In this document: piece after piece, positions 56,894 to 64,000 of the stretch
Layout of the letters: the number at the start of each line of letters is the position of its first letter
Numbering within the stretch: position 1 is the stretch's first letter
Source of the DNA: JAAXXJ01 sp964412455
GTDB lineage: Bacteria; Nitrospirota; UBA9217
NCBI GenBank assembly: GCA_964412455.1
Contig: CAYPOT010000002.1
Span: 1 to 64,000, forward strand
Reading direction: 5' to 3'
DNA: 64,000 bases
Position numbers and translations under genes: made by a program
Notes under the pieces: model-generated
Seen by the model: the letters and a program-made list of their open reading frames with translations, nothing else
Databases searched by the model: none
Told to the model about the DNA's origin: nothing

Positions 56894-57373
56894 TCAACAA
56901 GCCCCCTTTCCCGCTGCGACAAGCTTCTTCCGATGTCCCGGTTGCTCGCGGTCCTTCCCGTGATATTGGTGAAGAAGCTGTTCGAACGTAATACTGTCCA
57001 GCGCCTCTTCGATCTTTTCTCCCACTCTGCTCCAGACCATCCGGGCAACACAGTCTTCCGCCTGGTAACAACCGTCCGCCGTCGCGCCGGGCTCCAGACA
57101 ATGGGACAGCGCGATCGGTCCTTCGAGCGCCCGGACCACATCACCGATCGTCAGATCGACCGGTTTTCGGGCCAGTTCATAACCGCCATGGGGTCCGCGC
57201 ACGCTCTCGATGATGCCCGCCTTGCCGAGCCGGTGAAGGATCTGCTCAAGATACGAGAGCGAGATATGCTGGCGTTCAGCGATCTCCTTGATCGAGAGAG
57301 GCCCCTTGCCGTAGTTGCGGGCGATCTCGAACAGGGCGCGAACACCGTATTTTCCTTTTGTCGAAAGCTTCAT
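56894..57373 (-). CDS. iscR: Rrf2-family iron-sulfur regulator IscR
   Basis: The 159-residue protein has a winged helix (1-75, KGKYGVRALFEIARNYGKGP and SVRGPHGGYELAR) and three cluster cysteines Cys92, Cys102 and Cys108 (HCLEPGATADGCYQAEDC). That gives a [2Fe-2S] sensor, although the Cys92-Cys102 spacing is wider than in E. coli. It heads iscR-iscS-iscU and is preceded by a near-perfect IscR binding site over its own promoter, so autoregulation is very likely. Confidence 0.94.
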   Translation of the reverse strand: MKLSTKGKYGVRALFEIARNYGKGPLSIKEIAERQHISLSYLEQILHRLGKAGIIESVRGPHGGYELARKPVDLTIGDVVRALEGPIALSHCLEPGATADGCYQAEDCVARMVWSRVGEKIEEALDSITFEQLLHQYHGKDREQPGHRKKLVAAGKGAC

Positions 57374-57415
57374 GGCAACACACTATGCGGGACCGTAAGC
57401 ATCCCGTATGTACCT

Positions 57416-57448
57416 ACGATAACAAACCTGACTAATTCTGTCAAGTAT
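57416..57448 (-). promoter_or_regulatory. isc promoter overlapped by a type 1 IscR site
   Basis: On the minus strand ATACTTGACAGAATTAGTC and the following AGGTTT (57424-57448) fit the E. coli type 1 IscR consensus, as I remember it, at 23 of 25 positions. The half-sites TTGAC and GTCA(A/G)G are symmetric. The -35 TTGACA (57439-57444) lies inside it, and TATCGT (57416-57421) follows after 17 bases. Confidence 0.8.
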
Positions 57449-57619
57449 TTTTCACCGGGCCTGCTCCGACGAACGGCCTTTACCCCGTTGTTGCATAATT
57501 CTGTTTAAGAAAGAAGGCGGCCCTGACTCCCTTTCGGCTTGAAATGCTCTGCAATATGTTTCTGCAACAACGGGGTTTACTGCGGCGGGATACTGTGGTA
57601 TGGTTACGGTAAGGCGGGA

Positions 57620-58081
57620 ATGGGAATGTGGATACAAATGAGCGTGAATACCGTCCTGTTCGACAGCAAGAACAGCAGCTATATAGTCGTCCTGAAGGAT
57701 GAGACCGGGAAGAAGCTCCTGCCCATCTGGATCGGGGCGGCGGAAGGCAATTCCATAGCACTGGCCATGAGCAACGTGAAGGCCGGCCGCCCCCTCACCC
57801 ACGACCTGATGATCAGCATCTTCGACCGGCTGGAGATCGAGATCGCCCGGGTCGTCGTGAGCGATCTCATCGACAATACCTTCTACGCCTCCCTGTACCT
57901 CCTCCACAACAGCAAGGAGTTCCATATCGATTCCCGCCCCAGTGACGCCATCGCCATCGCGATCCGGGTCGGCGCGCCCATCTTCGTCCAGGAAGAGGTC
58001 CTCGCAAAGCAGGACCAGTCAACGCTCGATAACTGGATGAAAAACCTCGGGGAAAGCGGCGGGACGGAGTACAATGCGTAA
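57620..58081 (+). CDS. Bifunctional nuclease (BFN) family protein
   Basis: About 153 residues from ATG 57620; other Met codons at 57626 and 57638 are possible. KKLLPIWIGAAEGNSIALAM, RPLTHDLM and IDSRPSDAIAIAIRVGAPIF define the BFN/DUF151 domain (about 10-135). Plant and Thermotoga members have been linked to nuclease activity or stress; the bacterial role is unclear. The gene diverges from iscR and converges on ubiX, with a repeat at the 3' end. Confidence 0.85.
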   Translation: MGMWIQMSVNTVLFDSKNSSYIVVLKDETGKKLLPIWIGAAEGNSIALAMSNVKAGRPLTHDLMISIFDRLEIEIARVVVSDLIDNTFYASLYLLHNSKEFHIDSRPSDAIAIAIRVGAPIFVQEEVLAKQDQSTLDNWMKNLGESGGTEYNA

Positions 58082-58092
58082 ACAGAATGAGC

Positions 58093-58139
58093 CGTTTTAA
58101 TCCGCAATCCGCAATCCGAGATCCGCAATCCGCAATTTA
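58093..58139. repeat. Single-armed period-7 ATCCGCA repeat
   Basis: ATCCGCA, ATCCGCA, ATCCGAG, ATCCGCA, ATCCGCA stand in the 58-base gap between convergent genes. No opposing arm is present. Confidence 0.6.
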
Positions 58140-58739
58140 CTACACCCCCCACCTCGGCATCAGATCGTTCTCCACCCCCAGCGCGTCAAGTACCCTTCCC
58201 GCGACAAAGTCGATCATGTCCTGCAAATTCTTTGGATGGTGATAGAATGCCGGCATGGCCGGAATGATATGGCAGCCCATCTCGGACAGGGAAAGCATGT
58301 TCCGGAGATGGATCGAGGAAAGCGGCATCTCCCGCGGCACGATGATAATTTTCCTTTTTTCCTTGATGGTCACATCGGCGGCGCGCTCAATGAGGTTCGA
58401 CGCAAATCCGTTCGCTATGGACGAGAGCGCCTTCATGGAGCACGGGATCACGACCATGCCGTCCACCTTCGCCGAACCGCTGGCGATGGGTGAATACATA
58501 TTGTTCTCATCGAAATACCGAAGCTGTCCTTCCTTTGCCTCCAGGTGTTTCTCCAGGACCTTCTGGATGTCCGTCTCCGAACCCTTCAGGGCCAGTCCCG
58601 TCTCGTCGTTTAGGATCGCCAGCCCGTCGCCGGTAATGGTAAGGTACACGTTGTTTCCGCCCTTGATCAAGGTTTGGAGCACACGCAGGCCGTAGGGGGC
58701 GCCGCTGGCGCCGGTTATTGCGATAGTATAGATTGCCAT
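58140..58739 (-). CDS. ubiX: Flavin prenyltransferase UbiX
   Basis: The 199-residue protein starts YTIAITGASGAPYGLRVLQT. VIPCSMKALSSIANGFASNL and the REMPLSSIHLRNMLSLSEMG block form the FMN and prenyl-phosphate sites. UbiX makes the prenylated FMN used by UbiD-type decarboxylases; no ubiD is in the window. A role in menaquinone or aromatic acid metabolism is possible. Confidence 0.94.
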   Translation of the reverse strand: MAIYTIAITGASGAPYGLRVLQTLIKGGNNVYLTITGDGLAILNDETGLALKGSETDIQKVLEKHLEAKEGQLRYFDENNMYSPIASGSAKVDGMVVIPCSMKALSSIANGFASNLIERAADVTIKEKRKIIIVPREMPLSSIHLRNMLSLSEMGCHIIPAMPAFYHHPKNLQDMIDFVAGRVLDALGVENDLMPRWGV

Positions 58740-58789
58740 GATCGTTCCTTTCTCCGCATCGTTCTTTAGAGTTGAAATACCTTGTAAAG

Positions 58790-58878
58790 GTCATTGCCAG
58801 CGAAGCAATCTGGGGTCCGATGAATCAAGCACAGCAAGATTGCTTCGTCACTAACGTTCCTCGCAATGCCAGCAACAT
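58790..58878. repeat. Inverted ATTGCTTCGTC element
   Basis: CATTGCCAGCGAAGCAATCT (58792-58811) faces AGATTGCTTCG and CCTCGCAATGCCAG (58833-58873). Similar GATTGCTTCGTC...CTCGCAATG words are, as I recall, widespread unexplained repeats in bacterial chromosomes. Confidence 0.6.
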
Positions 58879-58905
58879 GGGTCTTATTCAACAGCCTGTT
58901 AATGA

Positions 58906-60120
58906 TCAGTCTGCATTTCGTTGTGCTGTTCCCCGCAGCATGGCCAGCATCACGCTCGACAGAAGCGCAAGACCGGCGCCCATGCCGAATGCGGCGGCTG
59001 CGCCATGCCATTCCCACACCATTCCGAAGAGGAGCGACGCAGGGAACGCGCCGATGCCGACGGTCAGATGATAGAGGCCGAAGGCGGACCCCCGGAGATG
59101 GACAGGCGCGAAATCAGCGACGAGCGCCTTCTCCGCGCCCTCGGTCAGTCCGAAGTAGATCCCGTACGCTGCAAAGAGGGCCCATACATGCCACTGACGG
59201 CTTGCGAAGGCGAACCCTGCGTATACCAGGGCGTACACCACCCAGCCAGCGACGATGATCCGCTTTCTCCCCAGCCGGTCAGAGAGGATCCCTCCAGGCA
59301 CGGAGAACGCCATCTTGACAATGTGGAGGACCACCCAGATCGTGGGAAGAAGCGCGATGGGGACCCCCAGTGCCTGGGCGCGCACCAGGAGGAAAGCGTC
59401 TGCGGAGTTGCCGAGCGTAAAGAGGAGAATGATCAGCAGGTATTTCCGGAAGCCGCCAGGCATCTCCGTCCATGCCGACCGGAAGCTGAACGTGCTTCCA
59501 ACGGCGCGGGGCGCGGCCTCCCGCTCCCGCAATCCAACGAGCAACAGGATCACTGCCAGGGTGCCGGGTATGAACGACAGCAGGAAAACCGTCGAGACGC
59601 TGTCCTGATAGAATAGGAGCAGGCCCGTGGCCAGCAGCGGCCCCACGATGGCGCCGCCATGATCCATGGCCCGGTGGAACCCGTATGCCATGCCGCGAAA
59701 CTCGGGCGATGTGGAGTCGGCGATCATGGCGTCCCGCGGCGACGTTCTGAGCCCCTTGCCGACACGGTCGAAAAAACGAAGCACCAGCACCTGCACCCAG
59801 GAACCGGCAAAGGCGATGAGCGGACGGATGATGTTCGAGATGGAATAACCGGCGACCACCCAGCCCTTGCGGCGCTTCACCCGGTCCGAGAGGTAGCCCG
59901 AATAGAGCTTCAGGAGCGAGGCCGTTGACTCCGCGATGCCCTCGATCATGCCCAGTGCCGCCGGTCCCGCGCCGAGCACGGTGGTAAGGAACACCGGGAG
60001 CAGCGGATAGATCATCTCGGAGGCGGCGTCGTTCAGCAGGCTGACAAATCCCAGGATGACGACATTGCGGGTAAGGCCCTGACGCCAGGTCGCAGGGCCG
60101 GACTGATCGCGTTCAGACAT
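58906..60120 (-). CDS. MFS transporter
   Basis: The 404-residue protein has about twelve membrane helices in two halves. The first-half loop contains SGYLSDRVKRRKGWVVAGY and the second LSDRLGRKRIIVAGW, the usual MFS loop 2-3 patterns. FVSLLNDAASEMIYPLLPVF at the start is typical of a large group of uncharacterised MFS proteins. The substrate is unknown. It stands alone. Confidence 0.88.
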   Translation of the reverse strand: MSERDQSGPATWRQGLTRNVVILGFVSLLNDAASEMIYPLLPVFLTTVLGAGPAALGMIEGIAESTASLLKLYSGYLSDRVKRRKGWVVAGYSISNIIRPLIAFAGSWVQVLVLRFFDRVGKGLRTSPRDAMIADSTSPEFRGMAYGFHRAMDHGGAIVGPLLATGLLLFYQDSVSTVFLLSFIPGTLAVILLLVGLREREAAPRAVGSTFSFRSAWTEMPGGFRKYLLIILLFTLGNSADAFLLVRAQALGVPIALLPTIWVVLHIVKMAFSVPGGILSDRLGRKRIIVAGWVVYALVYAGFAFASRQWHVWALFAAYGIYFGLTEGAEKALVADFAPVHLRGSAFGLYHLTVGIGAFPASLLFGMVWEWHGAAAAFGMGAGLALLSSVMLAMLRGTAQRNAD

Positions 60121-60290
60121 GGGGGGAATGTAACCGATTCATGCCTTTTTTGCAAGGGAGGGAATGTTCGACGGGAACTTCGTAATCATTGGTCCGGCAA
60201 TGCCCATAATTCAATTGACTTTGACGCGGCGCTATGATAAAAACGGAAGAATTTCAATTCATTCCGAACTGAGAAAGGATTTTGATACCC

Positions 60291-61490
60291 ATGACGATCG
60301 GCATTGCAAAACGGGCCAAAGCGATCAAGCCGTCACCCACACTTGCCATGGCGGCAAAAGCCAAGGCCATGAAAGCGCAGGGCATCGATGTGGTGGATTT
60401 CGGCGTCGGCGAACCTGATTTTGACACTCCCGAGAACGTCAAGCAGGCGGGCATCAAGGCGATCCAGTCAGGCTTCACGAAGTACACCCCGGCCGGCGGC
60501 ACCGACGAGCTCAAGGACGCTGTCGTTGACAAGCTGAAAAAGGACAACGGGCTCACCTATGAACGGTCGCAGGTCCTCATTTCCTGCGGAGCGAAACACA
60601 GCCTCTACAATATCGCCGAAGCGATCTTCGATCCCGGTGACGAAGTGATCATACCCTCTCCTTACTGGGTCTCCTATCCCGACCAGGTGATCCTGAACGA
60701 TGCCACCCCGATCATCGTGGAAACAACGGAGCTGGAAGGTTTCCGCATCTCGGCGGCCAAGCTCGAAAAGGCGATCACCAAGAAGACCAAGGCCATCATC
60801 CTGAACAGCCCCTCGAACCCCACCGGCCTGGCATACGATCGGAAGACGCTGGAGGAGATCGCGGCCGTTGCCGTCAAGTACAGGATCTATGTCATCTCCG
60901 ATGAGATCTACGAAAAGATCGTCTATGACGGGTTCACCCATATCAGCATTGCCTCCCTCAGCCCGGAGATCAAGGAACTCACGATCGTGGTGAACGGCGT
61001 ATCCAAGTCCCATGCCATGACCGGCTGGCGCATCGGCTACGCTGCGGGGCCCAAGGACGTGATCACGGCCATGGCCAACATACAGAGCCAGAGCACCTCG
61101 AACCCCGCGTCCATTTCCCAGAAGGCCGCCCTTGAAGCGCTTCGCGGCCCCCAGGATTTCCTCCCGGTGATGAACGCCGAGTTCGACAAGCGCAGAAAAT
61201 ACATGGTGGAACGCCTGAACAAGATGAAGGGCGTGACCTGCATGCTGCCCGTCGGCGCCTTCTATGCCTTCCCCAACGTTTCGAAGCTCTACGGAAGGTC
61301 CGCGGGCGGGAAGACCGTCAAGAATTCGGCGGACCTCGCGGCGTATCTGCTGGAGGCGGCAAAAGTGGCGCTGGTGTCTGGCGACTCCTTTGGCGCCGAC
61401 GCCTATATCAGGCTCTCCTATGCAACCTCCATGGAGATCATCAAAAAGGGCATGGACCGGATCGAAGAAGCGATGAACCAACTGAAATAA
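60291..61490 (+). CDS. Class I pyridoxal-phosphate aminotransferase (aspartate type)
   Basis: The 399-residue protein has LGVGEP-type FGVGEPDFDTPENVKQAGIK near residue 38 and ILNSPSNPTGLAYDRKTLEE. The PLP lysine is in VNGVSKSHAMTGWRIGYAAG, and YIRLSYATSMEIIKKGMDRI closes the protein. This is the aspartate/prephenate aminotransferase subgroup. ATG 60291 has AAAGGA ten bases upstream; a TTG at 60282 is an alternative. It is followed by a CAGAC-family repeat. Confidence 0.92.
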   Translation: MTIGIAKRAKAIKPSPTLAMAAKAKAMKAQGIDVVDFGVGEPDFDTPENVKQAGIKAIQSGFTKYTPAGGTDELKDAVVDKLKKDNGLTYERSQVLISCGAKHSLYNIAEAIFDPGDEVIIPSPYWVSYPDQVILNDATPIIVETTELEGFRISAAKLEKAITKKTKAIILNSPSNPTGLAYDRKTLEEIAAVAVKYRIYVISDEIYEKIVYDGFTHISIASLSPEIKELTIVVNGVSKSHAMTGWRIGYAAGPKDVITAMANIQSQSTSNPASISQKAALEALRGPQDFLPVMNAEFDKRRKYMVERLNKMKGVTCMLPVGAFYAFPNVSKLYGRSAGGKTVKNSADLAAYLLEAAKVALVSGDSFGADAYIRLSYATSMEIIKKGMDRIEEAMNQLK

Positions 61491-61494
61491 GACG

Positions 61495-61602
61495 ACAGAC
61501 GTCAGATGGTCAGACAGCAGACTGGATCCAATGCCTCAGGCCGTTGTCTACCGTCAGTTTTCTGTTTGTCTGTCGTCTGATGTCTATCGTCTGACCTCAA
61601 GG
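61495..61602. repeat. Two-armed period-7 CAGACNN repeat between aminotransferase and OmpA-like genes
   Basis: The left arm has GACAGACGTCAGATGGTCAG and ACAGCAGACTGG. The right arm has CTGTTTGTCTGTCGTCTGAT and GTCTATCGTCTGACC. The right arm ends six bases before the AGGAGG of the next gene. Confidence 0.7.
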
Positions 61603-61609
61603 AGGCATC

Positions 61610-62392
61610 ATGAAGATCGTAACCTATCTCGTCATCGTATTGCTGGTCGTGACCCTGGCCGGCGGAGCTTACTTGTTTCTCTATACATACAGGCCCATGG
61701 AGATAGAATACGCCAGACTCCAGGCGGGCCAGCCGGAGTTCGAAAAAGCGCGGAAAGAATTGGCCAGGTACACGGGCAGGGAAAAGCTGGAAACGGGATG
61801 GACCGACGCCGCCAAACAGGCGCTCACGAAAGGCCTGGCCGACGATATCACCGCCGGCAGGGCCGAGGTCGTTGCAGCCGGCAACCGGATCATCGTTAAC
61901 ATAGCTGAGAGCGTCCTCTATACCCCCCTGTCCGTCACCTTTGCCCGGGAAAGCAGACCGTCCCTCGACAACCTTGCCGCGCTGCTTAAGGAACTCAAGG
62001 ACAAGGAGATCGTCATCGGGAACATGACAAAGTCCGCGCCGGCGCAGGGAAGGGGCCGAAAAAGGGTGCCCGCCAGGGACGCGCGGACCCTTGCCTCGAG
62101 TCGGTCGCTGGAACTGGTGAAATTCCTTGAAAAGAACGGCGTACCTGCGGAGGCCCTGGTCGCTGCGTCCTACCCGGCGAAAGTTCCCGAGCGCGGCTTC
62201 AAGATCAAGGAGCTGAAGACCATCATCGTTATCACTGCTCCGGCATCAGCGCCGCCGGAAATCGCCGCGCCTAAGCAGGAGGCCAAAACCGCACCTGCGA
62301 CCCAGCCGACGGCAACGGCCGCTGCAGCAGCCCCGGCGTCGCAGCTGAAATCGATCCCCCTATCCACGGTGCCTCCGAAAAAGACGCACTGA
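61610..62392 (+). CDS. Membrane-anchored protein with a divergent OmpA/MotB-like domain
   Basis: The 260-residue protein has AGGAGG seven bases before the ATG and one N-terminal membrane helix (5-25). A periplasmic domain follows (about 90-200). VLYTPLSVTFARESRPSLDN, TLASSRSLELVKFLEKNGVP and LVAASYPAKVP follow the layout of OmpA C-terminal peptidoglycan-binding domains, although the usual Asp/Arg contacts are only partly kept. A low-complexity Ala/Pro/Thr tail (about 205-250) ends the protein. It may tether the membrane to peptidoglycan. Confidence 0.6.
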   Translation: MKIVTYLVIVLLVVTLAGGAYLFLYTYRPMEIEYARLQAGQPEFEKARKELARYTGREKLETGWTDAAKQALTKGLADDITAGRAEVVAAGNRIIVNIAESVLYTPLSVTFARESRPSLDNLAALLKELKDKEIVIGNMTKSAPAQGRGRKRVPARDARTLASSRSLELVKFLEKNGVPAEALVAASYPAKVPERGFKIKELKTIIVITAPASAPPEIAAPKQEAKTAPATQPTATAAAAAPASQLKSIPLSTVPPKKTH

Positions 62393-62434
62393 TCAAGCGG
62401 ACATCGTTAAGGTCATGCGGAAAGAGGGTACCTG

Positions 62435-62463
62435 TTCTGACGCGAATATTGCAACGATACAAT
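62435..62463 (+). promoter_or_regulatory. Candidate promoter for the GAF-GGDEF gene
   Basis: TTCTGA (62435-62440) and TACAAT (62458-62463) with 17 bases between them, 76 bases ahead of the start codon. Confidence 0.4.
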
Positions 62464-62539
62464 GTCGTCTTATCTTTTTCTCTTTCGCCCGGCCGTCAAA
62501 AGCGTTTGCTGCAGGTGATGCGTACCATGCGGGGTCTCC

Positions 62540-63655
62540 ATGTCTGATGAATTAAAAGCACGCATCGACCGACTCGAGCAGGAGCTGGAGCAGGAACGTG
62601 CCCAGATCGACAGCCTGGGAAACCTGCTCGATAAATCGAACAACCAGGTTTTCACCTTCTACCACATCTCCAAGACCATCGCCTCGACCAATGATTTTCA
62701 TGAGATGATCCACCTGATCATGGGTACGCTCAAAAAATCGATCCCCTTCGACCGCGTATCGCTTTACCTTGCCGACGACAGCGGTCAAAAGCTGATCCTC
62801 ACCTACTTCAGCGGATTCGAGGCAACGGACAAGATTTCCATCGGGATCGGCGAAGGCATTCCGGGCAGGATCGTCGAGGTCGGCGAGCATTCCCACATCC
62901 GCGATCTCTCGCTTTTCTATGAGACCTTCAACGATTTCATCCATGTCCCCGGCGAGGAAAAACGGGATGGAGCGTACATCGGCGTCGCTCTCAAGTCACG
63001 GAACACCACCGTCGGGGTGATCGGCATCGACTGCAGGGACAAACAAGGCCTGAGCGTCGACGATATGGACTTCATGGCCCTGACCTCCCACCAGATCTCC
63101 ATCGGCATAGAGAAGGCCAGCCTCTTTATGAAGACCGAGCAGCTCTCCCAGCTTGACGGCCTTACCGGCCTGCATAACCACCGCGTATTCAAGGAGAAGC
63201 TCGAGCAGGAAGTGATCAAACGGAGCAGGACCGGCAAGCCCCTGTCGCTGATCATGCTGGACATCGATCATTTCAAGCAGTTCAATGATAACTTCGGCCA
63301 CCAGGAGGGTGATGCCATCCTGAAAGAGCTGGCCCTCGTCATCAAGGGCCAATGCAGACACGCGACCATGGACGCGTGCTTCCGGTACGGCGGAGAAGAG
63401 TTCTCCGTGATCCTGCCGGAACTGGAGTTCGGCATTGCCCTGAAGGTCGCCGACAGGATGCGCACGATGGTGGAGAACCATCCTTTCCGGATCAAGAAAA
63501 AGCACCCGGGGACGACCTTGACCATCAGCCTCGGCGTTGCGGGATTGAGCGGCAATGATGAAGTACAACCGGAAGTACTGCTCAAAAAGGCGGATGAAGC
63601 GCTGTATACCTCGAAAAGGAACGGCAGGAACCGGGTGACTCCGCTCCCGGCGTGA
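62540..63655 (+). CDS. GAF-GGDEF diguanylate cyclase
   Basis: The 371-residue soluble protein has a short coiled coil (2-30), a GAF domain (about 45-195) with FDRVSLYLADDSGQKLILTY and GIGEGIPGRIVEVGE, and a GGDEF domain (about 205-368) with FRYGGEEF. The RxxD inhibitory site of the other two cyclases in this window is not seen here, so product feedback may be weaker. It likely makes cyclic di-GMP in response to a small ligand. Confidence 0.9.
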   Translation: MSDELKARIDRLEQELEQERAQIDSLGNLLDKSNNQVFTFYHISKTIASTNDFHEMIHLIMGTLKKSIPFDRVSLYLADDSGQKLILTYFSGFEATDKISIGIGEGIPGRIVEVGEHSHIRDLSLFYETFNDFIHVPGEEKRDGAYIGVALKSRNTTVGVIGIDCRDKQGLSVDDMDFMALTSHQISIGIEKASLFMKTEQLSQLDGLTGLHNHRVFKEKLEQEVIKRSRTGKPLSLIMLDIDHFKQFNDNFGHQEGDAILKELALVIKGQCRHATMDACFRYGGEEFSVILPELEFGIALKVADRMRTMVENHPFRIKKKHPGTTLTISLGVAGLSGNDEVQPEVLLKKADEALYTSKRNGRNRVTPLPA

Positions 63656-63686
63656 TTGGCGGGAGAGATCACAAACCATTCTTATT

Positions 63687-63716
63687 GAAGCTCCTTGCAG
63701 CAAGCTACGGGGAATG
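63687..63716. repeat. Possible REP-like element
   Basis: GAAGCTCCTTGCAGCAAGCT then ACGGGGAATG contains a CTTGC-A-GCAAG hairpin. From memory, similar GCTTGCTGCAAGGAGCTTC words recur in other genomes; only one copy is in this window. Confidence 0.3.
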
Positions 63717-63773
63717 CGCTCGCTCCTGGATCAATACATCCGTGCAGTACGCGAACGAAGCAGCGCAAACCTG

Positions 63774-64000
63774 TTATTGCAGCGACAGCAGTTTGTCTCG
63801 ATACTCTATCGCCTCGTGCAAATCAGGTTTCGTGCTCAATGCCTTGTTCGTCATTCGCAAAGCTGCCGTCCTGTTTCCCCTGCCCTGATATCGCTCGGCA
63901 ATGACTAAATACCCGCGAGCGACTTCCTCATTAATTCTGATCATTTCCTGATACTCAACCGCGGCTTTTGCGCCATTGCCTGCCTTCCTGTATTCTTCAA
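63774..64000 (-). CDS. TPR-repeat protein, 3' end only
   Basis: The minus strand is open from the window edge to a TAA at 63774-63776 and encodes the last 75 residues of a protein. AGNGAKAAVEYQEMIRINEE, GYLVIAERYQGRGNRTAALR and ALSTKPDLHEAIEYRDKLL follow the 34-residue TPR pattern. The 5' part lies outside the window, so the rest of the protein and its role are unknown. Confidence 0.65.
   Translation of the reverse strand, partial: EEYRKAGNGAKAAVEYQEMIRINEEVARGYLVIAERYQGRGNRTAALRMTNKALSTKPDLHEAIEYRDKLLSLQ

Noticed and set aside
55707..57101. 464-residue reading of the cysteine desulfurase
   Set aside because: The extra 70 residues overlap iscR in another frame and are unlike the family; GTG 56891 gives the natural start.

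Overview
This window looks like chromosome from a Gram-negative, probably anaerobic or microaerophilic environmental bacterium. The cell envelope genes (lptA, lptB, lptC, a C-terminal-Phe outer-membrane barrel, a lipoprotein transglycosylase), the rpoN/hpf/hprK/rapZ/mannose-PTS cluster, a bacterial V-type ATPase, a menaquinone methyltransferase and a compact iscRSU cluster all fit a Nitrospirota- or Desulfobacterota-like lineage. The sequence alone does not let me choose between those two. No rRNA, tRNA, CRISPR array, integrase or transposase was seen.

Layout. 0.26-0.7 kb: NosL-like copper protein. 0.77-9.65 kb (minus strand): nine-gene V-type ATPase operon in the order H/G-I-K-E-C-F-A-B-D. 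9.8-13.0 kb: a VOC-fold protein, a geranylgeranyl-reductase-like flavoprotein, a winged-helix/zinc-ribbon regulator and ubiE/menG. 13.3-24.9 kb (minus strand): a long cluster read as lptC-lptA-lptB-rpoN-hpf-ptsN-hprK-rapZ-EIIA-EIIB-EIIC-EIID-HPr-EI. It joins LPS export, sigma-54, ribosome hibernation and a complete mannose-family PTS with its HPr kinase. 25.4-34.0 kb: signalling genes (a heme-type sensor diguanylate cyclase with a frameshifted start, a GAF-PAS membrane sensor, a PAS-GGDEF protein), an orphan outer-membrane protein, a CbiMQO-type metal importer and a small holin-like membrane protein. 34.0-36.8 kb: a Slt-type lytic transglycosylase and a coiled-coil protein.

37.0-43.8 kb is an AT-richer accessory island, all on the minus strand. 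It holds a PaeR7I/XhoI-like restriction-modification pair, a stand-alone BsuBI/PstI-type nuclease domain, an Mrr-type nuclease, another PD-(D/E)XK-like protein and a DUF433/DUF5615 toxin-antitoxin pair. A fragment of a second PaeR7I-like enzyme lies directly behind the toxin stop codon. 43.9-50.0 kb (minus strand): an argS-tgt-yajC-secD-secF operon. 50.1-54.4 kb: a SpoU-family RNA methyltransferase, coaD, rsmD and an nfeD/slipin pair. 54.5-57.5 kb: iscR-iscS-iscU-tusA-like-ferredoxin with a near-consensus IscR site. 57.6-64.0 kb: a bifunctional-nuclease-family protein, ubiX, an MFS transporter, an aminotransferase, an OmpA-like protein, a GAF-GGDEF protein and the 3' end of a TPR gene that runs off the edge.

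The most unusual feature is not a gene. Many intergenic gaps, including gaps inside operons, are filled by short degenerate tandem repeats of period 7, 8 or 9. Most have an inverted copy of the same repeat on the other side of a spacer, giving an arm-spacer-arm hairpin. Several unrelated unit families share this architecture and recur at distant loci. Some copies run into coding sequence (rRNA methyltransferase, tgt 5' end, atpA 3' end). I know no established name or function for them.
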